Source of the DNA: an uncultured Draconibacterium sp.
Lineage (GTDB): Bacteria > Bacteroidota > Bacteroidia > Bacteroidales > Prolixibacteraceae
Assembly: GCF_963675065.1 (NCBI RefSeq)
Contig: NZ_OY775906.1
Coordinates: 3,140,001-3,204,000 of the forward strand
Length of the DNA: 64,000 bases
Reading direction: 5' to 3'
Shown here: one piece after another, positions 45,981-54,089 of the stretch
How positions within the stretch are numbered: position 1 is the stretch's first letter
Layout: every line of letters begins with the position of its first letter
Position numbers and translations under genes: made by a program
The notes under the pieces: generated by a model
The model's database searches: none
What the model was told of the DNA's origin: nothing
Seen by the model: only the letters and a program-made list of their open reading frames with translations

Positions 45981-47246
45981 CTACGGTTCCATTGCCATCG
46001 CACGAATATACCCCTCGTTAACCTCACATTTTGCCAATTTCAGGTTCGCAATATAGTCCATCATCACGTTTTTAACCAGCTCCTGATCGGGACGATTTTC
46101 ACGAACAGCCTCAAAACTTTCACGTGGCCCCTCGGCAAACTCAACAATCACGTTCCAGTTTTCGGGTGTTGGGATAGTTACCATACAACGCGGGCTTCCC
46201 ATTTTTTTGTAAGGCCAGTAATGGTAACCGATGTTGTTTCTGATCATCAGGCGGGTCCAGGCTGCAATCCACTCATCGGTATTCTCACCGGTTTCTCCCA
46301 TGTAAATCGGCAGGTTCACTGAGTCGCGAAAATCTACAAAATCCTGGATATTGGCCTGCAAGGTATCGCACCAGTAGCGGTGACAGGTGTATATGATATT
46401 GTCGTCGAATTTTGAGTCGGTAAATACCTTGAAATTGCCGTTCCACTGAGCACCACCCAGCAAAACAATGTGCTTATTATCTACTTCGCGAATGGCTTTT
46501 ACCGCTTTCATATATAACGGTTCAAGCTGTTTATTCAACATCGCCTCATCTTCCGGGAAATAGGTGGCAATGGGTTCGTTCAGCAGATCGTAGCCTAAAA
46601 TCATCGGCTCGTTTTTATAATGATCAGCTATTTTTTGCCAGATTTCCACAAACAACTCCTGGCTTTCTTCACTCACCATCAACCACGGGTAACCGTAACT
46701 ATCGTCGATATTAGCACCGGTTTGTCCACCGGGCGCATCGTGCATATCCAGAATAATGTACAGCTCCGATTCACGGCACCACTCCACCAAACTATCGACG
46801 CGTGCAAAACCATCCTGGTTGGAATAAAGCCCCATGTAGTCCTCATCGGTAAACAATTTATAATGAAAAGGCAGGCGAATAGAATTCACGCCTGTGCTTT
46901 TTATGTATCGGATATCCTCGCGGGTGATGTAATTATCCTTGAATTGTTTCCAGAATTGGTTGGTAAAATCAGGCCCAACCGCTTCACGAAACATCTCGTC
47001 GATAAGACGTGCCGAACTTGTTTTTTGAAACTTGAACATGTATCCTTCCGGATTTAGCCAGTTGCCAAGGTTAATACCCTGTATAAAGAATTTCTCTCCG
47101 TTGGGTGCGATCAGATCCGGCCCGTTGATGGTAATGAATTGTGTCGCGTCAGCCTGAGCTTCTTCTTTTGGCTGCGCCGGTTGACATGAAAATAAAACGA
47201 CACTTAAAAACAGTACCCAAATTGATAGATGAATTTGTTTTTGCAT
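45981..47246 (-). CDS. GH5 family glycoside hydrolase lipoprotein
   Basis: A 421-residue exported GH5-type (beta/alpha)8 hydrolase with lipobox VVLFSC. Catalytic acid is Glu224 (GYDLLNEPIA) and nucleophile Glu318 (YMGETGENTDEW); GINLGNWLNPEGYMF and SIRLPFHYKLF support the subfamily fold, and YIILDMHDAPGGQ is the conserved His-block. GH5 members cleave beta-1,4-glucans, mannans, xyloglucans or glucosylceramides. The exact linkage is not readable. No PUL regulators or SusCD flank it; it is alone, 235 bp or more from the FISUMP gene and 518 bp from the next gene. Confidence 0.92.
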   Translation of the reverse strand: MQKQIHLSIWVLFLSVVLFSCQPAQPKEEAQADATQFITINGPDLIAPNGEKFFIQGINLGNWLNPEGYMFKFQKTSSARLIDEMFREAVGPDFTNQFWKQFKDNYITREDIRYIKSTGVNSIRLPFHYKLFTDEDYMGLYSNQDGFARVDSLVEWCRESELYIILDMHDAPGGQTGANIDDSYGYPWLMVSEESQELFVEIWQKIADHYKNEPMILGYDLLNEPIATYFPEDEAMLNKQLEPLYMKAVKAIREVDNKHIVLLGGAQWNGNFKVFTDSKFDDNIIYTCHRYWCDTLQANIQDFVDFRDSVNLPIYMGETGENTDEWIAAWTRLMIRNNIGYHYWPYKKMGSPRCMVTIPTPENWNVIVEFAEGPRESFEAVRENRPDQELVKNVMMDYIANLKLAKCEVNEGYIRAMAMEP

Positions 47247-47667
47247 GATTTAGTTTAATTGGTTTGTGGTGAAAATAGTAATAATGTTGGGAAAGTAAAA
47301 GACCTTGTAAATTGAGAAAGTGAAATCCAGTGAAGTTAATATTGAAGGACTAAAGTCCGGATTGTATATGAGTTGACTAACCCCGGCATTAATGCCGGGG
47401 TTAAGCATAAGTCTGCTAATAGGGCTTTAGCCCTTATACAGCACATTAACTGTTAAAACCGACCGATCAATCAGGCATGGAGCAAAACTTAAAACCACCG
47501 GCCCCTTTGGCAGGGATTGCAGCGACCCCCTGTTGCAGACAAGCGACTAGTTTTTGTTATTGGACGAAGGCGACAATGGAGCCCACGTACCAATTACAAA
47601 AAACAAGCTTGGCAAAACCGGTAAAGCGAAAAGCCCGGCAGCCAACCAAATGCAAAATATTAGGCAT
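47247..47667. other. Intergenic region with REP-like hairpins
   Basis: No gene is supported here; the only open frame (47477-47704) has no signature. 47347-47434 contains three palindromes in a row: GGACTAAAGTCC (47347-47358), CCCCGGCATTAATGCCGGGG (47381-47400) and GGGCTTTAGCCC (47422-47433). The following ~200 bp, with a run resembling the AGGGATTGCAGCGACCCC repeat type, looks like decayed repeated sequence. Confidence 0.55.
47347..47434. repeat. Cluster of three REP-like palindromes
   Basis: Three short inverted repeats lie within 88 bp: GGACTAAAGTCC, CCCCGGCATTAATGCCGGGG and AGGGCTTTAGCCCT. They are directly downstream of a GH5 start, not within any gene, and resemble the repetitive extragenic palindromes mobilised by IS200/IS605-type transposases in other bacteria. 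No transposase gene is nearby. Confidence 0.6.
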
Positions 47668-47702
47668 AAAAAAAGGCTTCACAAAAAATTGTGAAGCCTT
47701 TT
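47668..47702 (-). terminator. Intrinsic terminator, duplicate copy (L)
   Basis: A perfect 10-bp stem GGCTTCACAA/TTGTGAAGCC with a 4-base loop, flanked by A and T runs. On the minus strand it follows the tRNA-Gly half copy. It is nearly identical to the terminator at 48087-48121; they differ by one substitution in the stem and a 1-base indel beside it. Confidence 0.85.
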
Positions 47703-47714
47703 AAGAGCGAGAAA
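47668..47714 (-). repeat. Direct repeat, copy L (terminator plus end of tRNA-Gly)
   Basis: This ~47-bp unit (A run, terminator hairpin, short spacer, and the last 9 bases of tRNA-Gly) is repeated at 48087-48134, where it is the end of the intact tRNA operon. The copies flank the GIY-YIG gene. Confidence 0.8.
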
Positions 47715-47738
47715 TCCTGACGATCTTGTCAGGACAGG
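47715..47738. repeat. 24-bp hairpin insertion in the tRNA half copy
   Basis: TCCTGACGATCTTGTCAGGA is a 7-bp stem with a 6-nt loop, followed by CAGG; it interrupts the junction between T-arm and acceptor strand of the tRNA-Gly copy. Confidence 0.75.
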
Positions 47739-47749
47739 CGGGACTCGAA

Positions 47750-47798
47750 TGCTGACGCTTTTGGTCAGCATCCTGACATTCCTCGGGAATCGTCAGGG
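47750..47798. repeat. 49-bp double-hairpin insertion in the tRNA half copy
   Basis: Two consecutive hairpins, TGCTGAC-7 nt-GTCAGCA and CCTGACATTCC-3 nt-GGAATCGTCAGG, sit between the T-loop and 5' T-stem of the partial tRNA. They share the CCTGAC/GTCAGG arm with the 24-bp insertion. The stop codon of the GIY-YIG gene lies inside it. Confidence 0.75.
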
Positions 47799-48058
47799 CC
47801 CGCGACCCCGACCTTATATTTTTGAATAAACTGAGTAGTTCTTTCTCTTGATAAATTTTTAAGCTTCCCTTCCAATTTTAAAGCTTCACCTCTTGATGCT
47901 TTATTAGTAGTCCAAACCAATTTCCAGGGAATTCCATGTTTGGTAGCTTTTTCTCTACCTGAATTATGACGTTTAAGTCGTTCCGAAATATTTGAAGTTT
48001 GCCCCTTATAATAGACATCAGTACTCGGTGAATACAGGATGTAAACAGTATAGTTCAT
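47765..48058 (-). CDS. GIY-YIG nuclease family protein with tRNA-derived C-terminal tail
   Basis: A 97-residue protein with the GIY-YIG nuclease domain filling residues 1-~80: VYILYSPSTDVYYKGQTSNI (Tyr and GIY-like strands), RLKRHNSGRE with the conserved Arg, and KLVWTTNKASRGEALKLEGKLK with the catalytic-type Glu. Similar stand-alone domains occur in Bacteroidota; their role is unclear, and the family includes homing nucleases. The tail after QKYK (VGVAGPDDSRGMSGC) is translated from the 3' half of a tRNA-Gly copy and its hairpin insertion (see pseudogene). The gene lies 28 bp downstream of the terminator of the intact tRNA operon and is flanked by direct repeats. Expression level is unknown. 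Confidence 0.85.
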   Translation of the reverse strand: MNYTVYILYSPSTDVYYKGQTSNISERLKRHNSGREKATKHGIPWKLVWTTNKASRGEALKLEGKLKNLSRERTTQFIQKYKVGVAGPDDSRGMSGC

Positions 48059-48086
48059 GATAACAAGTTATGAGTTTAAGGGAAAT

Positions 48087-48121
48087 AAAAAAAGGCCTCA
48101 CAAAAAATTGTGAAGCCTTTT
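48087..48121 (-). terminator. Intrinsic terminator of the tRNA-Gly-Leu-Gly operon (R)
   Basis: Stem GGCCTCACAA / TTGTGAAGCC (one mismatch) with a 4-base loop and flanking A/T runs, on the minus strand directly after tRNA-Gly 1. Confidence 0.85.
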
Positions 48122-48125
48122 AAAG

Positions 48126-48134
<9 letters not shown>
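48087..48134 (-). repeat. Direct repeat, copy R (terminator plus end of tRNA-Gly)
   Basis: Partner of the direct repeat at 47668-47714; here it is the 3' end of the intact operon. Confidence 0.8.
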
Positions 48135-48198
<64 letters not shown>

Positions 48199-48204
48199 AA
48201 AAAA

Positions 48205-48292
48205 TGGTACCCGGGGCGGGACTTGAACCCGCACGATCATAATGATCATTGGATTTTAAGTCCAACGTGTCTACCAATTCCACCACCCGGGC
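48205..48292 (-). tRNA. tRNA-Leu(TAA)
   Basis: Class II tRNA of 88 nt including an encoded CCA. Acceptor GCCCGGG/CCCGGGT, anticodon loop CTTAAAA (anticodon TAA), long variable arm TGATCATTATGATCG and T-arm GCGGGTTCAAGTCCCGC. It lies between the two tRNA-Gly genes. Confidence 0.97.
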
Positions 48293-48314
48293 ATCCTTTG
48301 CATTATCGTGAATG

Positions 48315-48387
<73 letters not shown>

Positions 48388-48421
48388 GTATTTTAATGAA
48401 CTTGCTTTTTCAAAAGCGATG

Positions 48422-48452
48422 CAAATATATTGCTATTTTTTTATCTGGCAAA
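48422..48452 (-). promoter_or_regulatory. Promoter of the tRNA-Gly-Leu-Gly operon
   Basis: On the minus strand a -33 TTTG (48452-48449) and a -7 TATATTTG (48429-48422) are separated by 19 bases, close to the Bacteroidota consensus. It is the best two-part promoter in the window. Confidence 0.7.
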
Positions 48453-48467
48453 AATTATTGAAGTCCA

Positions 48468-51089
48468 TTAAGAAATTCCTGTCAATTTCTTTATTTCATT
48501 TAGCTTGTTCAGGGCTTCTATCGGCGTAAGGTTATTCACATCCAGACCGGCGATTTCGTCTCTAATTTGCTTTAGCACAGGATCATCCAACTGGAAAAAA
48601 CTCAACTGCATTCCCTCCCGGTTTTCGCCAATCTCCTCTAAAGGTTTACTTAAACTTTCCTTTTCTTTTCCGCCTTCCAGTTTCGATAATATCTGCTCGG
48701 CACGTTGAATTACCGATTTTGGCATTCCGGCCATGCCCGCTACATGGATACCAAAACTATGGTTACTTCCGCCACGCACCAGCTTTCGCAGGAAGATAAC
48801 TTTGTTGCCCACCTCTTTTATGGAAACGTTAAAGTTTTTTACTCTCGGGAAAGCTCCTTCCATTTCGTTGAGCTCGTGATAGTGGGTGGCAAACAGCGTT
48901 TTTGCTTTGGTAAAAGCATGTTCGTGTAAATGTTCCACAATCGACCAGGCGATGGAAATACCGTCGTAAGTTGAGGTTCCGCGCCCCAGCTCATCGAAAA
49001 GAATCAGACTGCGGTCGGAAACGTTATTCAGGATACTGGCTGCTTCGTTCATCTCCACCATAAAAGTTGATTCACCCAGCGAAATATTATCCGAGGCTCC
49101 AACACGCGTGAATATTTTATCCACAAAACCGATTTTAGCTACTTCGGCAGGGACAAACGATCCCATTTGCGCCATCAGCACAATTAATGCTGTTTGACGC
49201 AACAGTGCCGATTTACCGGCCATGTTTGGCCCGGTAATAATGATGACCTGCTGATCTTCCTGATCCAACTTCACATCATTCGCAATGTATGACTCGCCAA
49301 TTGGCAATTGGTGCTCGATAACCGGATGTCGCCCCTCTTTGATTTCAATAGAAGTGGCATCATTCACCTCAGGGCGAAAATATTTATAAGATGTTGCACA
49401 CGTGGCGTACGACAATAAACAATCGATTTGTGCCAGAATATGCGAGTTCAACTGAATAGCAGAAATGTATTCCGATAAGGCAAAGATCAGCTCACCAAAA
49501 AGCTTACTTTCCAGCACCTGGATCTTTTCTTCTGCGCCAAGAATTTTCTGCTCGTATTCTTTGAGTTCTTCGGTAATGTAACGCTCGGCACTTACCAGCG
49601 TTTGTTTACGGATCCATTCGGCCGGCACTTTATCTTTATGCGTGTTTCGCACCTCGATATAATATCCAAAAACATTGTTAAAGCTGATCTTCAGCGATGG
49701 AATTCCATGTTTCTCGCTTTCGCGTTTTTGAATTTGCGCCAGGTAATCTTTTCCCGAATAAGCGATTTTCCGCAGATCATCCAACTCCTCCGAGATACCT
49801 TCGGCAATCACTTTTCCTTTGTTTACGGCTGTTGGCGGATCGGCAACAATCTGCTTTTCAATTCGCTCTCTGATCAAATCACAAGGATTTAGTTGCTCAG
49901 CAAAACGGTTTAAGGCCGCATTGTCAACATCGGCGCACGCAGCTTTTATCGGAACAATTGCCGCCAGCGCATTTTTCACCTGCACTACTTCGCGCGGGTT
50001 GATGCGGCCAACCGCAACTTTTGAGATCAGTCGCTCCAAATCGCCCATCTGACGGAGATGTTCTTCCAGGTTTTCTTTAGTCTCCGGATCTTTCAGAAAA
50101 AGCTCCACCACTTCCAGCCGCTCGTTTATCGGATCAATATCTTTTAATGGTAGCGCCATCCAGCGTTTCAGGAGGCGCGATCCCATTGGCGTAATGGTTT
50201 TATCGATCACATTAATGAGCGCTTTTCCACTTTCGTGAAGCGGAGCAAACAACTCCAGGTTACGAATGGTAAACCGGTCGAGCCAAACATAGTGTTCTTC
50301 CTCAATCCGGCTTAATCCAGAGATATGACTTAGCTTCTGGTGTTGAGTAATATCAAGATAATGCAAAATCGCTCCGGCAGCAATAATACCCAACTGCATG
50401 TTATTCACACCAAAACCTTTTAACGAACTGGTTTCGAAATGCCGCGTTAAACGGTCGTTAGCAGCATCATCGGTATACACCCAGTCTTCCAGGTTAAAGG
50501 TGTAAAATTTTGTCCCGAATAGCTCGTTGAACTCCTTCCCTCTTCCGCGTTGAAACAACACTTCTTTGGGCTGAAAGGAATTCAATAACTTGTCGATGTA
50601 TTCAAAACTACCTTCGGCTGACAGAAATTCGCCGGTTGAGATATCAACAAAGGCAATACCTGCCCGCTTTTTATCGAAATGTACCGATGCGAGGAAATTG
50701 TTTTCGCGGTTCTCAAGAATATTATCGTTGATGGAAACACCAGGAGTTACCAGCTCGGTAATCCCACGTTTCACAATCTTCTTCGTCATTTTCGGATCTT
50801 CCAGCTGTTCGCAAATTGCCACCCGCTGTCCGGCCCGTACCAATTTGGGCAAATAAGTATCCAACGCATGGTGCGGGAAACCTGCCAATTCCACATAACT
50901 GGCAGAACCATTTGCCCGGCGCGTTAGTGTAATCCCCAGAATTTCCGCTGCCTTTATGGCATCCTCTCCAAATGTTTCATAAAAATCGCCCACCCGAAAA
51001 AGCAACACCGCATCAGGATGTTTATCCTTGATGGTATAATATTGCTTCATTAGCGGAGTTTCTACATATTTCTTTTCATTTTTTGCCAT
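48468..51089 (-). CDS. mutS: DNA mismatch repair protein MutS
   Basis: The 873-residue MutS has all domains in order: mismatch-binding domain with LLFRVGDFYETFGEDA, the connector, lever/clamp, and the ATPase with Walker A TGPNMAGKSALLRQ (Lys626), DELGRGTSTYDGIS (Walker B) and ATHYHEL. The C-terminal ~100 residues carry the HTH dimerisation region. It recognises mispairs and starts methyl-independent repair with MutL (not in the window). The mismatch-recognition motif around residues 33-40 is the expected F-x-E (FYETF). A -7 element (51097-51104) lies just upstream. Firm. Confidence 0.98.
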   Translation of the reverse strand: MAKNEKKYVETPLMKQYYTIKDKHPDAVLLFRVGDFYETFGEDAIKAAEILGITLTRRANGSASYVELAGFPHHALDTYLPKLVRAGQRVAICEQLEDPKMTKKIVKRGITELVTPGVSINDNILENRENNFLASVHFDKKRAGIAFVDISTGEFLSAEGSFEYIDKLLNSFQPKEVLFQRGRGKEFNELFGTKFYTFNLEDWVYTDDAANDRLTRHFETSSLKGFGVNNMQLGIIAAGAILHYLDITQHQKLSHISGLSRIEEEHYVWLDRFTIRNLELFAPLHESGKALINVIDKTITPMGSRLLKRWMALPLKDIDPINERLEVVELFLKDPETKENLEEHLRQMGDLERLISKVAVGRINPREVVQVKNALAAIVPIKAACADVDNAALNRFAEQLNPCDLIRERIEKQIVADPPTAVNKGKVIAEGISEELDDLRKIAYSGKDYLAQIQKRESEKHGIPSLKISFNNVFGYYIEVRNTHKDKVPAEWIRKQTLVSAERYITEELKEYEQKILGAEEKIQVLESKLFGELIFALSEYISAIQLNSHILAQIDCLLSYATCATSYKYFRPEVNDATSIEIKEGRHPVIEHQLPIGESYIANDVKLDQEDQQVIIITGPNMAGKSALLRQTALIVLMAQMGSFVPAEVAKIGFVDKIFTRVGASDNISLGESTFMVEMNEAASILNNVSDRSLILFDELGRGTSTYDGISIAWSIVEHLHEHAFTKAKTLFATHYHELNEMEGAFPRVKNFNVSIKEVGNKVIFLRKLVRGGSNHSFGIHVAGMAGMPKSVIQRAEQILSKLEGGKEKESLSKPLEEIGENREGMQLSFFQLDDPVLKQIRDEIAGLDVNNLTPIEALNKLNEIKKLTGIS

Positions 51090-51096
51090 CGTTGAG

Positions 51097-51104
51097 CAAA
51101 GATA
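51097..51104 (-). promoter_or_regulatory. -7 element of the mutS promoter
   Basis: The minus strand reads TATCTTTG, matching TAnnTTTG, 8 bases before the mutS ATG, implying a very short leader. Confidence 0.5.
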
Positions 51105-51176
51105 ATTGTTTCAAAGCATGGAGAAAATTCAGGACAAATTTGTTCATCCAAACTTTTCAACAATTCGCATGAATGG

Positions 51177-52361
51177 TTATTTGCGGGAGCCTTTTAATGA
51201 CCTTAGAATTAGCAGTGAGTGTGCCAATGCGCGGATAAAAAATGTGGCTGCCATGATGAAAAATACCGGATGAAATTTTTGCGAAATAAAGGGCGATGAA
51301 ACAAAAAATATGATCATCCACACCGCAAAAACAAGGTGATAATAACGCACTGCCGGACGCCACTTTTTTCGTAAGTAAACAATTGCAAATGGCAGACTCA
51401 GCGGCACCAGCCAAATGAGGTTGTAATTTGGGCTCATTGCCGGATGTTCGGAATAAATGGTAAACCAGGTAAGCAATAAACCACCGAGTCCGTTTATACC
51501 ATAAAGCAAAATATCGAGCGCCGGCTTCATTTCACCTTTATTAAACTGTTTCCAGGTGAAAAAGGCAACCACCAGCAATAACAACGAAAATACGACCAGC
51601 GGCCCCCAAAGCCATGTCAGTGCCTGATTTTGCTCAGGTGCCTGGTAAAGCACTTGCACCGGTTGAGCGATATTCTGTCCGTTTTCATTTCTTTTTGCCA
51701 TTGAAAAATGTTGCATTACATAATCGGGCAAAAACATTTCTTCTTCGAGCGTTGCCTCACGGTCTGATTCAGCGGCGACCAAAAAATCGATACCAAAATT
51801 CAGCCATCTTATTTTGTGGTGACAATCTTTTATCAGCGTTCGCAGCGTTTTATGACTGGCACTGTCTGTGTAAGTTATACCACCATTTACGTTATCGGCA
51901 ATTACATCGCGTACCCGTGTGGCACAGTTATCAAAGAAAAAATTATAACGGTATACCCGGTTTTCGGGTCGGGCATTCCAGAGTAAGAAATCTAGTATTT
52001 TTTGTTTTTCCTGTGCTGAGAGATTGAGTTCCTGTTCAAAAACACTGCGTTTATCGTGTCGGTATTCATTCAAAAAGATCTCAAAACGATAAGCGCCAAG
52101 CAGGTAATCGGTTTGCCCGGCACAAAAACGGTATAGAAAGTTGGGACTACTAAAATCGAAAATTCCGTAGTTAAATGCTACGTCGTAGTTTATAGCCGGA
52201 TCTTTTACCCGAACGGCCGAATGACCATAAACTGAATACATTTCGTTTCCCGGGCTGCAGGTAATGATACTAACTGTTGCCCTTTCTGTCAGTTGAAAAG
52301 CCTGCCCATTAAAAGATAGAGCTACAAATACTACAACTAAAAGCCGCTTTAAGAGATTCAT
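51177..52361 (-). CDS. Lnb-like lipoprotein N-acyltransferase candidate (DUF4105)
   Basis: A 394-residue membrane protein with a signal sequence and an N-terminal periplasmic DUF4105 domain (residues ~25-230): SVYGHSAVRV, NYGIFDFSSPNFLYRF, FDNCATRVRDVI with conserved His, Asp and Cys; then about five membrane segments from ~250 to the end. This domain layout is that of the Lnb proteins, which add the N-acyl chain to lipoproteins in Gram-positive bacteria and, in recent work, in Bacteroides. Window context fits because many lipoproteins are encoded here. The exact activity of this homologue is inferred. Confidence 0.7.
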   Translation of the reverse strand: MNLLKRLLVVVFVALSFNGQAFQLTERATVSIITCSPGNEMYSVYGHSAVRVKDPAINYDVAFNYGIFDFSSPNFLYRFCAGQTDYLLGAYRFEIFLNEYRHDKRSVFEQELNLSAQEKQKILDFLLWNARPENRVYRYNFFFDNCATRVRDVIADNVNGGITYTDSASHKTLRTLIKDCHHKIRWLNFGIDFLVAAESDREATLEEEMFLPDYVMQHFSMAKRNENGQNIAQPVQVLYQAPEQNQALTWLWGPLVVFSLLLLVVAFFTWKQFNKGEMKPALDILLYGINGLGGLLLTWFTIYSEHPAMSPNYNLIWLVPLSLPFAIVYLRKKWRPAVRYYHLVFAVWMIIFFVSSPFISQKFHPVFFIMAATFFIRALAHSLLILRSLKGSRK

Positions 52362-52578
52362 GAATGTTTTCTGCCTTATTTAATTTTCAATAAAGGAACA
52401 AAAAAGCTCGATTCGCACATAAATAAAATATAATATTTTAATTTAGACTTGTTCCAGATTAGAAAAATCAATTCTTTTTTCCAATCTTTGCATGGAATTA
52501 TTTACAAGATGATCGTGAAGCTCAGTGTAATAAATGCACAAAAAAGCCACGCATCAGACAGAAAGCAGAGAGGATTAT

Positions 52579-53823
52579 ATGAGTTGTAATGGATGTTCGT
52601 TCAATAATTCAACAAGTAGCATAACACAAGGATACGACTGGCTAAGTGATTTGCCAGACACCACCGATAAATCAGATATTGTTGAAGTTAAGTTTAAGTC
52701 GACCCGCAAAGAATACTATAAAAATGTTGAGAATCTTCAGCTAAAACGTGGAGACAGCATAGTTGTTGCCTCCTCGCCGGGGCATGATGTTGGTGAAGTA
52801 ACCCTAACCGGCTACCTGGCTGAAAAACAATTTAAGCTGCGGATTAAAAACCCGTCGCGCTATAACCTAAATGTGGTTTACCGCAAAGCTTCCGATGCCG
52901 ATATTCAGAAACTGAATGAAGCACGCAGCCGCGAAAAAGCCACCATGATTAGAGCACGACAGGCAGCACTGGAGTTGGGACTTGACATGAAAATTGGCGA
53001 TGTTGAATTCAGAGGCGACAACAAAAAAGCGATTTTTTACTACCTGGCCGAAGGGCGTGTAGATTTCAGGGAACTGATAAAAGTCTATGCCCGCGAGTTC
53101 CGCATTAAAGTGGAAATGAAACAAATTGGTGCCCGTCAGGAAGCTGGTTTGATTGGTGGAATTGGCTCATGCGGTCGCGAGCTGTGCTGCTCGAGCTGGC
53201 GAACCGATTTTTCAAGTATCTCGTCGGACGCGGCATTGAAACAAGGTTTGTCGCCATCGGCTCAAAAAATGGCTGGTGCCTGCGGAAAACTAAAATGCTG
53301 TCTGCTTTACGAGCTTGACGCTTACATTGAGGCAGGAAACGAATTTCCGCGCGAACTACTCGACCTTGAACTGGCATCGGGAATTGCCAAGCCTTTTAAA
53401 ACCGATTACCTGAAGAAAGAGATTTGGTACGGATTGGCAGGAAGTATGGGAACTACTTTTAACCTGTCGCTTAAACAGGTGCGCGATATCATACAGAAAA
53501 ACAAACGAGGCATAAAACCCGAAGTTCAGACATTCAGCGCTCAGCCAAAAGAGCAAAATAGTATGGAAGTTACGCTGGACGAAAGTCTGGACCGTTTCGA
53601 CAACAAAAAACCATCGCGCAACAAAAAACGACGCAACAAAAAGGGTGGCCGGAATCTCGAAAACAAGAGCAACAATCCGCAAAACAAACAATCCGCTGCG
53701 GAAGGTGGCGACAAAAACAAAAGCCCCAATAAACGAAGGAATAACAATCCGAATAGAAAACGGAAACCGGGGTTTAAAGCTAAAAAAGGTCCAGCAGTTT
53801 CGGGGAATAATAGTTCCAATTAA
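52579..53823 (+). CDS. ricT: PSP1/RicT-family regulatory protein
   Basis: A 414-residue protein with the PSP1 C-terminal domain of RicT (YaaT): DIVEVKFKSTRKEYYKN, GDSIVVASSPGHDVGEVTLTG, ATMIRARQAALELGLDMKIG, KAIFYYLAEGRVDFRELIKV, and the cysteine-rich IGGIGSCGRELCCSSW and MAGACGKLKCCLLYEL, with cysteines that in the Ric complex bind [4Fe-4S] clusters. In Bacillus it acts with RicA/RicF in mRNA maturation and development; the partners are not here. From ATG 52579, which has an AGAGAGG Shine-Dalgarno-like string; a 15-residue longer start at 52534 is possible. The C-terminal ~120 residues are Lys/Asn/Arg-rich and disordered. Confidence 0.85.
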   Translation: MSCNGCSFNNSTSSITQGYDWLSDLPDTTDKSDIVEVKFKSTRKEYYKNVENLQLKRGDSIVVASSPGHDVGEVTLTGYLAEKQFKLRIKNPSRYNLNVVYRKASDADIQKLNEARSREKATMIRARQAALELGLDMKIGDVEFRGDNKKAIFYYLAEGRVDFRELIKVYAREFRIKVEMKQIGARQEAGLIGGIGSCGRELCCSSWRTDFSSISSDAALKQGLSPSAQKMAGACGKLKCCLLYELDAYIEAGNEFPRELLDLELASGIAKPFKTDYLKKEIWYGLAGSMGTTFNLSLKQVRDIIQKNKRGIKPEVQTFSAQPKEQNSMEVTLDESLDRFDNKKPSRNKKRRNKKGGRNLENKSNNPQNKQSAAEGGDKNKSPNKRRNNNPNRKRKPGFKAKKGPAVSGNNSSN

Positions 53824-54089
53824 AAGGGATTTTTGACGAGCGCACACTAGATAGATGCGCATTGAAGTCCGTCTTCGAGAAAAAGCGTTAAGAAAATCAA
53901 TGGATTGAACGTTAAAAAATCAAGTCTGTTTGACGCTCGTTAGCCTGAGGTACGAAAGGCTAAAAGGAGGAGTTTCTTGATTTTAGTGAAAGGAATTTAT
54001 TTTTAGCTTTTTATCGTCAGCGGTGGCTTTTTTGAATACTTTTTCAGCTACAGGAAAAAGTATTTCCCGTCTGGAAAGACAACGACAAA
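53824..54089. other. Intergenic region with an inverted repeat
   Basis: No open frame is convincing. The distal part has an 11-bp inverted repeat AATACTTTTTC ... GAAAAAGTATT (54035-54064, 8-nt loop), a familiar Bacteroidota intergenic motif. The rest resembles decayed repeat DNA. The inverted repeat could also terminate the minus-strand O-methyltransferase gene. Confidence 0.5.

Larger units (their letters stand above)
47706..47815 (-). pseudogene. 3' half of tRNA-Gly interrupted by hairpin insertions
   Basis: On the minus strand, 47815 to 47706 reads the second half of tRNA-Gly(GCC) beginning just after the anticodon (AAGGTCGGGGTCGCGGG), continuing TTCGAGTCCCG and ending TTTCTCGCT, identical to the functional genes at 48.1-48.4 kb. 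The 5' half and anticodon are missing. Two insertions break it: 49 bases (47750-47798) between T-stem and T-loop, and 24 bases (47715-47738) between T-arm and acceptor strand, both made of short hairpins with CCTGAC/GTCAGG arms. It cannot be a functional tRNA. The upstream part overlaps the 3' end of the GIY-YIG gene. Confidence 0.85.

Noticed and set aside
47477..47704. Open frame of 75 codons (plus strand) upstream of the GIY-YIG region
   Set aside because: No family signature, odd composition, overlaps the repeat and terminator; most likely chance in decayed repeat DNA.
53824..54089. A small RNA or gene in the ricT to methyltransferase gap
   Set aside because: No promoter-terminator pair on one strand and no conserved frame; only an inverted repeat.
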